Shown here: piece by piece, positions 1-10,322 of the stretch
How positions within the stretch are numbered: the first letter of the stretch is position 1
How the letters are laid out: each line of letters opens with the position of its first letter
DNA from: Gloeocapsa sp. PCC 7428
Lineage (GTDB): Bacteria; Cyanobacteriota; Cyanobacteriia; Cyanobacteriales; Chroococcidiopsidaceae
Assembly: GCF_000317555.1 (NCBI RefSeq)
Contig: NC_019745.1
Coordinates: 1,488,001-1,552,000, forward strand
Direction: 5' to 3'
DNA length: 64,000 nt
The notes under the pieces: model-generated
Databases searched by the model: none
Told to the model about the DNA's origin: nothing
What the model saw: the letters and a program-made list of their open reading frames with translations, nothing else
Position numbers and translations under genes: made by a program

Positions 1-694
1 CAGGAGACTTGCTATCTTTCGGCAGTTCAGCTAATTGCTGCAATAAGTATAAATCTTCTGCTCCTTCATTGTATACAGCAAATTCTAAATTTTTTCCTAG
101 TTCATCAATAATGATAAATACACCTGTGTTTGCTGCTTGTGCAACTTCCTGTACTAAGCTAGGAATGTCTAGGCTATCAATTTTTCTGGATGCTATTTCG
201 ACTTGCAAGTCAACCAACTTTGATGCGATCGCTGGTTTCTTCTTTGAATCTTGCCAAAATCTTTCTGCTCCTTGTGCTAAGGCGCGGATAATTGTATGAC
301 TGATTGGTTCTCGTTGCGCTACAGCAACAGCACGAAATAAACCTGTGCTAGGTATGTCGTTTTTTAGTTGCCGATACTCAGAACTATCAGCACCGAACGC
401 TTTTTGCGCGATTTCTAGTGCTGTTTGACGCATAACATCGTCTGCTGGCGCACAAAGCGAAGTCAAATAATGAGCAAATGCAGATTTGCCTGTACCATAA
501 ACACTCGTCAAAGTCCAAGCACGACTCGCTTGTTGATCTATAAACCCTGCCAATATCCGTCTAAGAGTATCAACTGCTCTTTCGGTAGGAACATAGCCAA
601 TCAATGCTTCTAGCTCGTCTAAATCGCGAGCCAAGTTGATCGAACGAGAATAACGACGATTGAGGCTAAAAAATTGGGATAGTGTTTGTCTCAC
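1..694 (-). CDS. P-loop ATPase, N-terminal part only (runs off left edge)
   Basis: The minus-strand frame stays open from a GTG at 694-692 to the window edge, giving 231 residues. A Walker A-like YGTGKS lies at residues 66-71 and a Walker B-like FIIIDELGKNLE at about 193-204, so this is an ATP-binding protein, probably large. The GTG overlaps the TGA of the DUF4007 gene by four bases (GTGA), which implies translational coupling and a shared operon. DUF4007 next to a large ATPase recalls some phage-defence and DNA-modification loci. The rest of the locus is outside the window, so the function is inferred. Confidence 0.8.
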   Translation of the reverse strand, partial: MRQTLSQFFSLNRRYSRSINLARDLDELEALIGYVPTERAVDTLRRILAGFIDQQASRAWTLTSVYGTGKSAFAHYLTSLCAPADDVMRQTALEIAQKAFGADSSEYRQLKNDIPSTGLFRAVAVAQREPISHTIIRALAQGAERFWQDSKKKPAIASKLVDLQVEIASRKIDSLDIPSLVQEVAQAANTGVFIIIDELGKNLEFAVYNEGAEDLYLLQQLAELPKDSKSP

Positions 695-1656
695 AGGTTT
701 GCCCCACTGCGTCTAGTACTGTAGTACTTGTCTAGGATATCGTCTGCCAGATGTTTTGCATCCTTTGTAAAGGAAAATTGAATTAACCCAGCAGAATCAA
801 CAACATAGATGTCATTTGACCAGCGCCCTACCTGCTCAATTGCGTCATATAGAGCACTTTCAGTTAATTTGAAAGCCCTGCCAGGACTACTTGGATCGAA
901 CGTGAGACTAGAAATAGAAATTGTTTTCTGCTTACCTTTTGTGCTAGCAAACTCTAAACAAGCTGATACGATAATCTCAGCAGGTAAGTTTGTTTTTGAA
1001 CCAATTTGAAACGCGTAGTGTTTTGCATCTCCTGCCGTCTGAATCAGTCCTAATTCAGCAAAGGGGCAATCAAGCGAATCCTCGCTGACAGCAGTTTTAG
1101 AATTCTGCTCCACGTACATCCGCAAAATGCAGGTGATGTCTTTTTTTAAGGATGAGTCTGCAATACGAGGTGCAACGAGATCTCTATAATTGCTAAGCGC
1201 TTTAAATAATTCATCTACAGAAAATTCTATTTGGTGAAATTCATTGAAAATGAAATACCAAGCAGCAGCCCTACAAGTTGGTTTGAGTAAGTTCCAATGC
1301 AATAGCCACAAAGAAGCTGGATCTTCTATAAACTCATCCCAACCATCATTATTTAGTAGCTTTTTGCCAAAATCTGATGAATTAGTAAAGCGATTTCTAT
1401 TCGTCTCAGGCTCGTCTTCAAGAAGCTTAAATGCCGAACACCAATAGCGAATAGAACGAACCATATTTTTACCAACACCCAAACGTACAGGTGCATCTTC
1501 TCTCAAGAAAATTTCTGGATCTTGATTTACCCAATCAAATCCCTTCTTTAACCAACCAAATCGAGGATGAAAAGTTTCATGATGAGCAAAGAGAGGTTTC
1601 AAAAGAAGAGTTTGATTATAATTCTCTTCCAAATCAAGACTGATTTGCCTTATCAT
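691..1656 (-). CDS. DUF4007 family protein
   Basis: This 321-residue protein matches the DUF4007 pattern as I know it. It has an N-terminal HHETFHPRFGWLKKGFD stretch (about residues 25-41) and RLGVGKNMVRSIRYWC shortly after it. It has no signal peptide or membrane segment. The family has no established biochemical role that I can state; members often sit beside ATPases and PAPS-reductase-like genes in putative defence loci. It is the upstream partner of the ATPase gene, with a GTGA stop/start overlap. The ATG start follows an AT-rich leader of about 190 bp. Confidence 0.75.
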   Translation of the reverse strand: MIRQISLDLEENYNQTLLLKPLFAHHETFHPRFGWLKKGFDWVNQDPEIFLREDAPVRLGVGKNMVRSIRYWCSAFKLLEDEPETNRNRFTNSSDFGKKLLNNDGWDEFIEDPASLWLLHWNLLKPTCRAAAWYFIFNEFHQIEFSVDELFKALSNYRDLVAPRIADSSLKKDITCILRMYVEQNSKTAVSEDSLDCPFAELGLIQTAGDAKHYAFQIGSKTNLPAEIIVSACLEFASTKGKQKTISISSLTFDPSSPGRAFKLTESALYDAIEQVGRWSNDIYVVDSAGLIQFSFTKDAKHLADDILDKYYSTRRSGANL

Positions 1657-1850
1657 AACCGCAACAAGTAATTAAATTATTATACTTTAAAAGACCTGGA
1701 ATTACTCTAATTAAAAACTCTATACTTTGCCTTTATCATATTGTTTATTAAATCCTAATATTTTGATACTTTTTTGAAATTTATTCTGAATATGTAGCTG
1801 ATTTCATCATACAGAACAATTTGATAATCTAAGCAATTAAGTCTTGAATC

Positions 1851-2915
1851 TTACGCCAAATGAAATACATCTGCAACGACATCGCCTTCGCCTTGTAGAC
1901 GCGATCGCGCTGGCGCATCATACAAAACTAGCAAAGAATGGACAGAAGTAACGTCATCAAGTAAAGTGATACCCTCCGCATGATCGTCACCATCTCCATA
2001 GGGAATATCTAATTCCGCTTGCGGTTGTGACAAACTATTTTCAGATAAATGTACGCCCTTTTCTAAACGATATACTTTTACAGGTCCATCCAAGTCCATC
2101 GTTGGTCCTGCGAGTATTAATAAATCCTCTCCATCGAGACACAAATCCCGAATGCCTAAACCTTTCAAGTAGATAAAATGTTTTTTGTATTGCTGTCCTT
2201 CTGTACTAATCGCTTTTAGAGTTATCGTTTCTGGGCTACTATTTTCTAATTCGATTTCCAGCATCACAGCCCAACCACGCAACACAGGACCGCGCATTCC
2301 TAAATAAATACGATTTTCATAAACAGCTAAACCCTCAATATCAAATCCATTTTCTTTTCCTGGAATTGCTGCATCGATATAAGAACCTAGATGTGGATCG
2401 TTGGCTAGTGCATCCATTAACACATTGCCGCGTGGTGTAATTTCTAATTTAGCAGCAGTGAGCGTTTCTGCACCTTCTGGGGTAAACGTTTTGTATAATT
2501 CACCATTAATTAAAGGAATTTTACCGAGTAGATAACGATTCGGTTCGGATTCTAACTTGGTTAATCTGCTAACATTTTTTTCATTTGTCTTATCAGGTTT
2601 AGGCTTTTTACGCTTCCAACTGTGCGAACCTACAAACCATAAATAAGGCTTTACATAAGCCATACCTTCGATATCAATTTCTTGATCTTCGGTTGCTGGT
2701 AAATCTATAAAATCTTTGACTCGAAACTGCTTATGCTCTGTAAATAATTGTAGAGCAGAATTGTAAGTTAATCGCTCGATTGATGATGTTTCATCTGAGC
2801 CTAACCATAAATATTTATCAGTGGTTAAACGTACCGCAGAAATATCTTCTCGATGCTCTCTAAATTCATCCTCAAAGCGCAGAATAATTTGGTTTTTATT
2901 ATGTTGGTTAGTCAT
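1851..2915 (-). CDS. DUF3616 domain protein
   Basis: A 354-residue soluble protein resembling DUF3616. It has repeated short strand-like segments (LWLGSDE, LWFVGSHSW, IYLGMRGPVLRG) and a C-terminal DDHAEGITLLDD segment followed by LLVLYDAPARSRL. This is consistent with a beta-propeller-like fold. No enzyme activity is established for the family. It is transcribed alone, in the same direction as the DUF4007 gene about 190 bp downstream, with no sign of coupling. Confidence 0.75.
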   Translation of the reverse strand: MTNQHNKNQIILRFEDEFREHREDISAVRLTTDKYLWLGSDETSSIERLTYNSALQLFTEHKQFRVKDFIDLPATEDQEIDIEGMAYVKPYLWFVGSHSWKRKKPKPDKTNEKNVSRLTKLESEPNRYLLGKIPLINGELYKTFTPEGAETLTAAKLEITPRGNVLMDALANDPHLGSYIDAAIPGKENGFDIEGLAVYENRIYLGMRGPVLRGWAVMLEIELENSSPETITLKAISTEGQQYKKHFIYLKGLGIRDLCLDGEDLLILAGPTMDLDGPVKVYRLEKGVHLSENSLSQPQAELDIPYGDGDDHAEGITLLDDVTSVHSLLVLYDAPARSRLQGEGDVVADVFHLA

Positions 2916-3221
2916 AAATTATAAAATTAATTTGTTCTTTATCAATCTTACTAAAAATTATATTTTAGCTTTACTGATTGTAAAATTAGTCTCTTTACAA
3001 AGTAGCGTTTTGGTGGTAAAGGCAGCAAGCGGCTAAAATGCTAATTGGTGTAACAAAAACCGCAGTCTTTTCATAAGCCTAACCACACAAAGGCAACTAA
3101 TGCAAAGATGTTCTCGCAAGCTCTACATTAAATTAACTCAAAAAACTTTCCGCAGGTGACAATGATGCTCTAATCTCTAAAATAAGAAACGTACCTCAGG
3201 CACTTATCGGAGACTTAACTT
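2916..3221. other. Intergenic region between divergent genes
   Basis: A 306-bp AT-rich spacer between the divergent DUF3616 gene and the gene at 3222. It should hold both promoters. I see no strong operator, hairpin or small gene in it. A GGAGA lies about 11 bases before the ATG at 3222. Confidence 0.5.
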
Positions 3222-3962
3222 ATGGTTGCAGGAGAATTATTCATCTCAGAAGAGATGATGACTGCGCCGGAACATCCTTTAGCGAATCAGTTAGAAGCCT
3301 CTGTAGCAGATCCTTTGCAAGAATCACTCGTTAAAATTCGGGAGAAGCAAAAGCGCGATCGCATCCCTGGAATCGTTAAACGGCTTGTACCCATTGATAA
3401 TAGTACGACTTGGGAGTACTGGTGGTGCGTTCCTGGACGCATGATTTTACCCGAAGACTTAGAAGTATTGCAAAGCGATCGCCCGCGTGTCGAAGCAATT
3501 TTATCGCGAATGGTTTGGCTGTGGGGAGGGCATTGCTTCGGCGAACAATCAATGCATAGTCTTGCCAACAGCGAACCAATTTACGATTGGCAGAAAGTTT
3601 TAGATTTTGCCCACCAACAAAACCTCACACCAGAAATTCTCGATATCGATTATTTACCTGCGGTCGTCAATCGATTGTATAGTCAAGAATCTAATGTCGT
3701 CTCCAGTCGCGCTACTCCTGAATATGTAGGCGTAGAACCCGCCCATTGGCATATTGAATTTTTTCAACTACAACCTGTTGAAGGCGGCTACGAATTAAAA
3801 GAGCCAAAACAACTCTGTAGTTGCCAAATCTGGACAAGTAAACCTTTTCTCAAACATATCGCCACCGGCGAGGTAAAGTTTCCAGAAAAAAACTTGTGGC
3901 TGTCGCGTCCGCTTGACTTAACAATTCCGCCTTGGTCAGCTTCTGAAATTGCTGTGTATTAG
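3222..3962 (+). CDS. Conserved hypothetical protein
   Basis: A 246-residue protein of unknown function. It is rich in aromatic residues (WEYWWCVPGRM, MVWLWGGHCFGEQSM) and has no membrane segment or recognised domain. The length and lack of low-complexity sequence suggest a real protein, probably restricted to cyanobacteria. The ATG at 3222 has a GGAGA upstream. It stands alone, about 130 bp before the CHAD gene on the same strand. Confidence 0.6.
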   Translation: MVAGELFISEEMMTAPEHPLANQLEASVADPLQESLVKIREKQKRDRIPGIVKRLVPIDNSTTWEYWWCVPGRMILPEDLEVLQSDRPRVEAILSRMVWLWGGHCFGEQSMHSLANSEPIYDWQKVLDFAHQQNLTPEILDIDYLPAVVNRLYSQESNVVSSRATPEYVGVEPAHWHIEFFQLQPVEGGYELKEPKQLCSCQIWTSKPFLKHIATGEVKFPEKNLWLSRPLDLTIPPWSASEIAVY

Positions 3963-4089
3963 TACAGTATCGCACCAGCACTTAAGCAGATAAAATATTT
4001 ATAATGGATGTCTTTGGCTATTGCCATTACCTCGTTCACTCACACATCCCTATCGAGCTTGAGTAGTTTAACTCAAGAGCGTAACTACC

Positions 4090-5070
4090 ATGATATTAAG
4101 TACCCATAAAGCTCATACTCTGGGAGACTGGGCATCGCTAGCAATTCAAAAGCATTTTGAGAAATTTCTCAAGCACGAAGCCAACGTCCTCAAAGACAAA
4201 CATCCTGAAGACTTACACCAAATGCGTGTGGGGATGCGTCGATTACGCAGTGCCATAACAGGGTTTGCGCCAGCAATTGATTTACCAAAACCCGCACAAC
4301 AAAAAAAGATCGGCAATATTGCTCGTATCCTAGGTGAATTACGCGACCTAGATGTATTGCACGAAGCCTTAGAGAAAAAATATCAGCCGACTTTACCAGG
4401 AAAAGAAAAAAAGTCGCTCGATAAAGTCCTCAGTCAGCTAGATAAAAAACGTACTCAAGCATTTGCTCAAGTTAAAACAACTTTAGAAGGCGATGCTTAT
4501 CAATCCCTCAAGCAGTCTTTAACAAAATGGCTTAAGCAACCCTCTTACCATAGAATTGCTCAAATGCCAATACAAGAAGTATTACCAGATTTACTTTCAC
4601 CACAAGTCAGTCAATTACTCCTGCACCCTGGCTGGTTAGTCGGTACTGAAGTTAAAGACGGCGAAATTCATATTTTACAAGACCTCTCGCCAGCAATGGT
4701 AGAACAGCAACTTGCTGATGATGGTCCGCTGCTGCACGATTTACGCAAAGAAGCAAAACGTACTCGCTACCAAATGGAAGTCTTTAGTGACTTCTACGGC
4801 GACACTTACAATACTTATCTCGAAGAAGTTAAGCGCATTCAGAGCATATTAGGTCAAATTCAAGATAGCTTTATTTTGTCTGAATTTATGACCGATTCTT
4901 TGCGTTCAGAAATGAAAAGCCATCTACCTAACTTGGCAAACCAACTCACAGGTGCAAACTACCAATCATGGCAAGAGTGGCAAAGTATCCATCAGCGGTA
5001 CTTGAACCCCGAAACTAGAACAAACTTTCGGGCAATGATTTTGCAACCAAATGCAGAAATCACTCAATAA
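4090..5070 (+). CDS. CHAD domain protein
   Basis: A 326-residue protein with the helical CHAD pattern: HQMRVGMRRLRSAI near residue 45 and HDLRKEAKRTRYQMEVF near residue 215. These conserved histidines and basic residues line a channel thought to bind polyphosphate. It lacks the CYTH triphosphatase domain often fused or adjacent to CHAD, so a structural or polyphosphate-associated role is more likely than catalysis. The gene ends just before a repeat-rich spacer and the insertion sequence. Confidence 0.85.
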   Translation: MILSTHKAHTLGDWASLAIQKHFEKFLKHEANVLKDKHPEDLHQMRVGMRRLRSAITGFAPAIDLPKPAQQKKIGNIARILGELRDLDVLHEALEKKYQPTLPGKEKKSLDKVLSQLDKKRTQAFAQVKTTLEGDAYQSLKQSLTKWLKQPSYHRIAQMPIQEVLPDLLSPQVSQLLLHPGWLVGTEVKDGEIHILQDLSPAMVEQQLADDGPLLHDLRKEAKRTRYQMEVFSDFYGDTYNTYLEEVKRIQSILGQIQDSFILSEFMTDSLRSEMKSHLPNLANQLTGANYQSWQEWQSIHQRYLNPETRTNFRAMILQPNAEITQ

Positions 5071-5102
5071 GCTTGGTGACTAAAGTCGCAGCTAAAAAAA
5101 CG

Positions 5103-5227
5103 AAGTCCACCTGCGTGGACTTGTAGCAAAATCTATCTTAGTAGAAATCGATGAAGATCGGTTTTGTTTGTGTAGCTGCGGTTTCAACCAAATTAGCTAG
5201 AAAAACGAAGTCTACCTGCGTGGACTT
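5103..5227. repeat. Two palindromic AAGTCCAC-type dispersed repeats
   Basis: A near-perfect hairpin, AAGTCCAC-ctgc-GTGGACTT, lies at 5103-5122, with a one-base variant at 5208-5227. Further copies lie at 6533-6552, 19678-19697 (loop ggag) and 48167-48184 (AGTCCGC stem). Several are preceded by an AAAGTCGCAGCT-like segment. This is a dispersed hairpin repeat family, possibly acting as intergenic RNA hairpins. Confidence 0.75.
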
Positions 5228-5260
5228 GCTAGCCCAATTCTAGGAGAACCTCTCAAAGTC

Positions 5261-5271
5261 CCCCACAAGTG
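5261..5271. repeat. Target-site duplication, left copy
   Basis: CCCCACAAGTG directly abuts the left IS end and is repeated exactly at 6433-6443 directly after the right end. Eleven bases is close to the 8-10 bp usually given for ISAs1-type elements. Confidence 0.85.
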
Positions 5272-6432
5272 CAGGGCTGTTTCAAAGTGCATGGAGAAAA
5301 ATTAGAGTGAGGTTGACCACATGGCAAGCTCGACATGGAACTGCTGGCATTGCTGAACACTGTTGCTGACCCCCGCGCCCCGCGAGGCAAACGTCACCCG
5401 CTCTCGCTGGTGCTGCTGATTATTCTGATGGGAACGATGCTCGGCTACTGGGGCTATCGTCCTTTGTCTGAGTTCATCAAGCACTATGGCGATGCCCTGC
5501 GAGCGCGACTCGGATTGAGTGATGAAGTGGAATTTCCCTCCTATTCCACCCTGCGGCGGGTGATGATGCAGCTTGATTTTGCTGAGTTTGCGGCGGTGTT
5601 TTCGCAGTGGGCAAAGCAGTTTGTCCCGCTCGATCCGGCTGCGGTTGTTGCCATTGACGGCAAAAGCATCAAAAGTACGGTCAGCGACTGCCACCAAAAC
5701 ACTCAAGCGTTTGTCAGTGTGGTTTCGCTCTTCAGCCACGAGTGCGGCTTTGTCTATCAGATGCAGGCGATGGACAATCACAACACCAGTGAACAAACCG
5801 TGGTGCAGCAGTTGCTCAAAACGCTGGCACTTGATGGGGTCGTGGTCACGATGGACGCACTGCACTGTCAAAAAAAACCTTAGCGCAAATCATCGAGCGG
5901 GGAGATGACTATCTGGTGTGCGCCAAGGCGAACCAACCGTACCTGTACCAGGCGATTGAGCAAGCTTGGCAGCAGGGTCACCCCTGGAGTTGCTACGACT
6001 ACACACAGCACAGTCATGGTCGCACCGTGCATCGTCGGGTTCAGGTCTATCGCCCGTCGCAAGCGCTCCAATCGCACTGGAGCGGACTCGCGTCGCTGAT
6101 TGTCGTCGAACGCTCGGGCACCCGAGCGCAGCAGCCCTTTTGCGAGCGGCAGTATTACATCAGTAGTTTGATCACCTGTGCGCACGGCTTTGCTCAACTG
6201 GTGCAGGGGCACTGGGGGATTGAGAATCGCTTGCATTGGATCAAGGATGTCTCGCTGGGTGAAGATGATGCACCCTACCTCGATAAGCGCGCTGCTGCCA
6301 ACTGGTCAATCGTGCGGACCTTTTTCATCACCTTGGCAAGACGCTTGGGCTTTCATTCCATTGCCTCAGCGAAACGCCAGCTTGCCAACCAGTTTGAGCA
6401 GGTCTTTCTCTCTCTACAATGAAACAGCCCTG
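5272..6432 (+). mobile_element. ISAs1-type insertion sequence (1161 bp)
   Basis: The ends are a perfect 13-bp inverted repeat: CAGGGCTGTTTCA at 5272-5284 and its complement at 6420-6432. An exact 11-bp direct repeat flanks it. The inside is filled by an ISAs1-like transposase. It is inserted in the centre of a CCCCCACAAGTGGGGG palindrome, a dispersed repeat with other copies at 6581-6612, 8860-8889 and 40804-40832. Intact ends and duplication point to recent insertion. The base composition is more GC-rich than its neighbours, which also suggests recent arrival. Confidence 0.93.
5335..6422 (+). pseudogene. ISAs1-family transposase, split by a -1 frameshift
   Basis: The first frame (5335-5883) encodes the N-terminal half, including VVAIDGKSIK and VVTMDALHCQKK, and ends at a TAG. 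The second frame continues as TLAQIIERGDDYLVCAKANQ through GHWGIENRLHWIKDV to 6422, whose stop lies within the right inverted repeat. Together they match a full ISAs1 transposase of about 362 residues with its catalytic acidic residues. The join lies in a run of eight A at 5870-5877, which forms an in-frame A AAA AAA slippery site. It could be a one-base deletion, a sequencing artefact, or ribosomal or transcriptional slippage producing the full protein. Confidence 0.85.
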
Positions 6433-6627
6433 CCCCACAAGTGGGGGATTTAGGGGGCTTAATGCGCTAACAATTCAAACCTTCGCTTCTTCCTTGGCTA
6501 GCTTGGCGACTAAAGTCGCAGCTAGAAAAACAAAGTCTACCTGCGTGGACTTGCTAGCCCAACTCTAGGAGAACCTCTCAAAGTCCCCCACAAGTGGGGG
6601 ATTTAGGGGGCTTAATACGCTAACGAG

Positions 6628-8082
<1,455 letters not shown>

Positions 8083-8119
8083 CTATTAGCCATTGACTAT
8101 TAACAATGTCGTCAAATTA

Positions 8120-8665
8120 TTAAAAGTTAGGAAATAAACGCGAAATTACATCACCATTACTACGCTGATTACTTTCAGGCATTTCTTCTGGGCTAGATTC
8201 TTCATAATAAGGACTGATCGTCTCCTCATATGGCATATCGCTTAACTGTGTCAGCGTTTGAACAACTGTGACACTCTCTGTGACACCTGCATTTTGCGGT
8301 GGTAGCATCTTCGCGATATCTGCATCCGACAAAGGTGCTTCTTGACTTGGTTCAGCTGCGGGCTGTTCGGTAACGGGTATCGGGTTATTTTCTAGCGCTA
8401 AATTAGGGTCAAAATTTAACTCTAAAACCTCAATTAAGCTATCCACATCTGGATTCAGCTTAGAAAACGGCAGCATTAACTGCGCTATCTGCGGTTCTAG
8501 CGCATTAACAACACCTAGGATGAGGTAAGATGCTGGTCGTTTGCCACCATCAGGAGTTGCGACAGACGCCGCATCCATGTACAAGTTAAGCCAAGCACGA
8601 TTTGCCTGAAAGAAACGTAACCACTTTTGTCTTAAAGATATTTTCAAATCTTCAAAAAAAGCCAT
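8120..8665 (-). CDS. DUF5331 domain protein in the chlL-chlN cluster
   Basis: A 181-residue protein. The N-terminal ~90 residues (MAFFEDLKISLRQKWLRFF, then ASYLILGVVNALEPQI) look like DUF5331. The C-terminal half is acidic and low in complexity, ending in SRLFPNF. Genes of this type commonly lie between chlL and chlN in cyanobacteria, so it may assist the reductase, but no function is established. It lies about 100 bp before chlN and 260 bp after chlL, so it is probably cotranscribed. Confidence 0.75.
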   Translation of the reverse strand: MAFFEDLKISLRQKWLRFFQANRAWLNLYMDAASVATPDGGKRPASYLILGVVNALEPQIAQLMLPFSKLNPDVDSLIEVLELNFDPNLALENNPIPVTEQPAAEPSQEAPLSDADIAKMLPPQNAGVTESVTVVQTLTQLSDMPYEETISPYYEESSPEEMPESNQRSNGDVISRLFPNF

Positions 8666-8859
8666 GATCTCTTTTCCTCATCCTGAGAACTAGCTTGATG
8701 ATAGCGACTAGAAAGTAACAGTTAGCTGCTTACGATACCACTTCACTAATAAATAATGTAAATTACCAACCGCACCACCCTCTGTCTACGTCAGTTCCTA
8801 CAGCGAAAACCCCCAAGCGCACAGTGGCTCCCAAATTCTAGGTAGTTCCTAGTTCCGAA

Positions 8860-8889
8860 GTCCCCCACTTGTGGGGGATTTAAGGGGCT
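8860..8889. repeat. Dispersed CCCCCAC palindrome between chlL and DUF5331
   Basis: AGTCCCCCACTTGTGGGGGATT forms a hairpin, followed by TAAGGGGC. It belongs to the same family as 6581-6612, 40804-40832 and the IS target at 5258-5271/6433-6460. It lies in the chlL-DUF5331 gap and could act as an RNA hairpin that separates chlL message levels from the downstream genes. Confidence 0.7.
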
Positions 8890-8924
8890 ATCACCAGCAT
8901 CTTTAACACTTCTCAGCCATCCTC

Positions 8925-9791
8925 TTAAACCATCATTAAATCTAGTTCCTCTTCTTGACTCGTCACCGGTGGTTTCGTGGGATTGAGGTAGAAGTCAGAA
9001 AGCAACGAGAACAACTCGCGATCTGGTGCATCATTCGGGACAACGCCCTCTGGACGTGCCAAGATCTGATCCGCAATATTTAAGTAGTAGTCACAGACAT
9101 ACTCTAACGACGAATCAAATTCTGCCATCTCAAACAAAGTTTTGCCCTTGACGCGCGAAACGCGAATATCTTCAATTAAAGGTAGAACTTCCAATACCGG
9201 CATTGGTACTGATTCTACGTATTTATCAATCAAATCGCGCTTTGCTGTGCGGTTGCCAATCAAACCAGCTAAACGCAAGGGGTGCGTGCGGGCTTTTTCG
9301 CGAACCGAAGCCGCAATCCGGTTAGCTGCAAATAAAGCGTCAAAGCCATTATCGGTAACAATCATGCAGTAATCCGCATAGTTGAGTGGTGCAGCAAATC
9401 CACCGCAAACCACGTCGCCTAAAACGTCGAATAAAATCACATCGTACTCATCAAACGCGTTGAGTTCCTTGAGTAGCTTGACGGTTTCACCAACGACATA
9501 ACCACCACAGCCTGCACCTGCGGGAGGTCCTCCCGCTTCCACACAGTCTACACCACCGTAGCCTTTGTAAATCACATCTTCAGGCCAAACATCCTCGTAG
9601 TGGTAGTCTTTTTCCTGAAGTGTATCGATAATTGTGGGAATCAAAAACCCTGTAAGCGTAAAAGTACTGTCGTGCTTGGGATCGCAGCCGATTTGCAAAA
9701 CCTTTTTGCCGCGTTTAGCCAGCGCGACCGATATATTACAGCTTGTTGTGGATTTACCGATGCCACCTTTTCCGTAGACCGCAAGTTTCAC
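8925..9791 (-). CDS. chlL: Light-independent protochlorophyllide reductase iron protein
   Basis: ChlL is the nitrogenase-iron-protein-like ATPase that donates electrons to ChlN-ChlB. At 288 residues it has the usual length. [14 protein letters not shown] near the N-terminus is the P-loop. The two cysteines bridging the 4Fe-4S cluster of the homodimer lie in [11 protein letters not shown] and [14 protein letters not shown]. The start is the canonical [15 protein letters not shown]. It is the first gene of the chlL-DUF5331-chlN cluster; chlB is not in the window. Confidence 0.97.
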   Translation of the reverse strand: MKLAVYGKGGIGKSTTSCNISVALAKRGKKVLQIGCDPKHDSTFTLTGFLIPTIIDTLQEKDYHYEDVWPEDVIYKGYGGVDCVEAGGPPAGAGCGGYVVGETVKLLKELNAFDEYDVILFDVLGDVVCGGFAAPLNYADYCMIVTDNGFDALFAANRIAASVREKARTHPLRLAGLIGNRTAKRDLIDKYVESVPMPVLEVLPLIEDIRVSRVKGKTLFEMAEFDSSLEYVCDYYLNIADQILARPEGVVPNDAPDRELFSLLSDFYLNPTKPPVTSQEEELDLMMV

Positions 9792-10322
9792 GTTGAGTTG
9801 GCTCCTATCGTTGTGTCAATTCTGTGAGCTAGAGAAGAAAATTTAACTAGCTTGTTTGATCGCATTATTGTCCAACTTACACGCAAAAGAAAGAGGTCTT
9901 AAGAGTAAATATAGATTTAAGTCAGCTTAATCACAATTATTTGGCATCTTAGGGCTGAAGATGCTACATAATCCTTGCTCAGCTTTTAAAAGTTTTATTA
10001 AAGCAGTTTTATGTATTTATTTTTATAAAAAAAGTTACAAAATACAAAATAAGTATTTCTTACCATATATAGAAGCCATCAGACGCATCATAAAAAAAAG
10101 CACGTGTCAGCAAACGAACAGTTTAAGGTAACACTGAAGCGTGCAATCATTGCCAGGAGGCGCTACAGGTTCAAAATGCTATAGTCTGTTATGACTATCC
10201 AAACCAAGAAACTGCGTACTTCTGTTGAGAAAACCAGGCGCGAATATCAGTAAAAGGCGATCGCCCAAGCCTTAAGTTAAAAATAATAAATTTTTAGTCA
10301 AAAGCCAAAAATCAACCTCAAT
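9792..10322. other. Long AT-rich leader upstream of chlL
   Basis: A 531-bp stretch between chlL and the downstream end of the phytochrome-like gene; both are on the minus strand. The part nearest chlL is strongly AT-rich and must hold its promoter. I see no gene and no clear operator. A short GCACGTG/GCGTGC inverted repeat lies near 10100-10145. Confidence 0.4.

Noticed and set aside
5302-5871. Long minus-strand open frame opposite the transposase
   Set aside because: Antisense shadow of the GC-rich transposase; no protein-like motifs.
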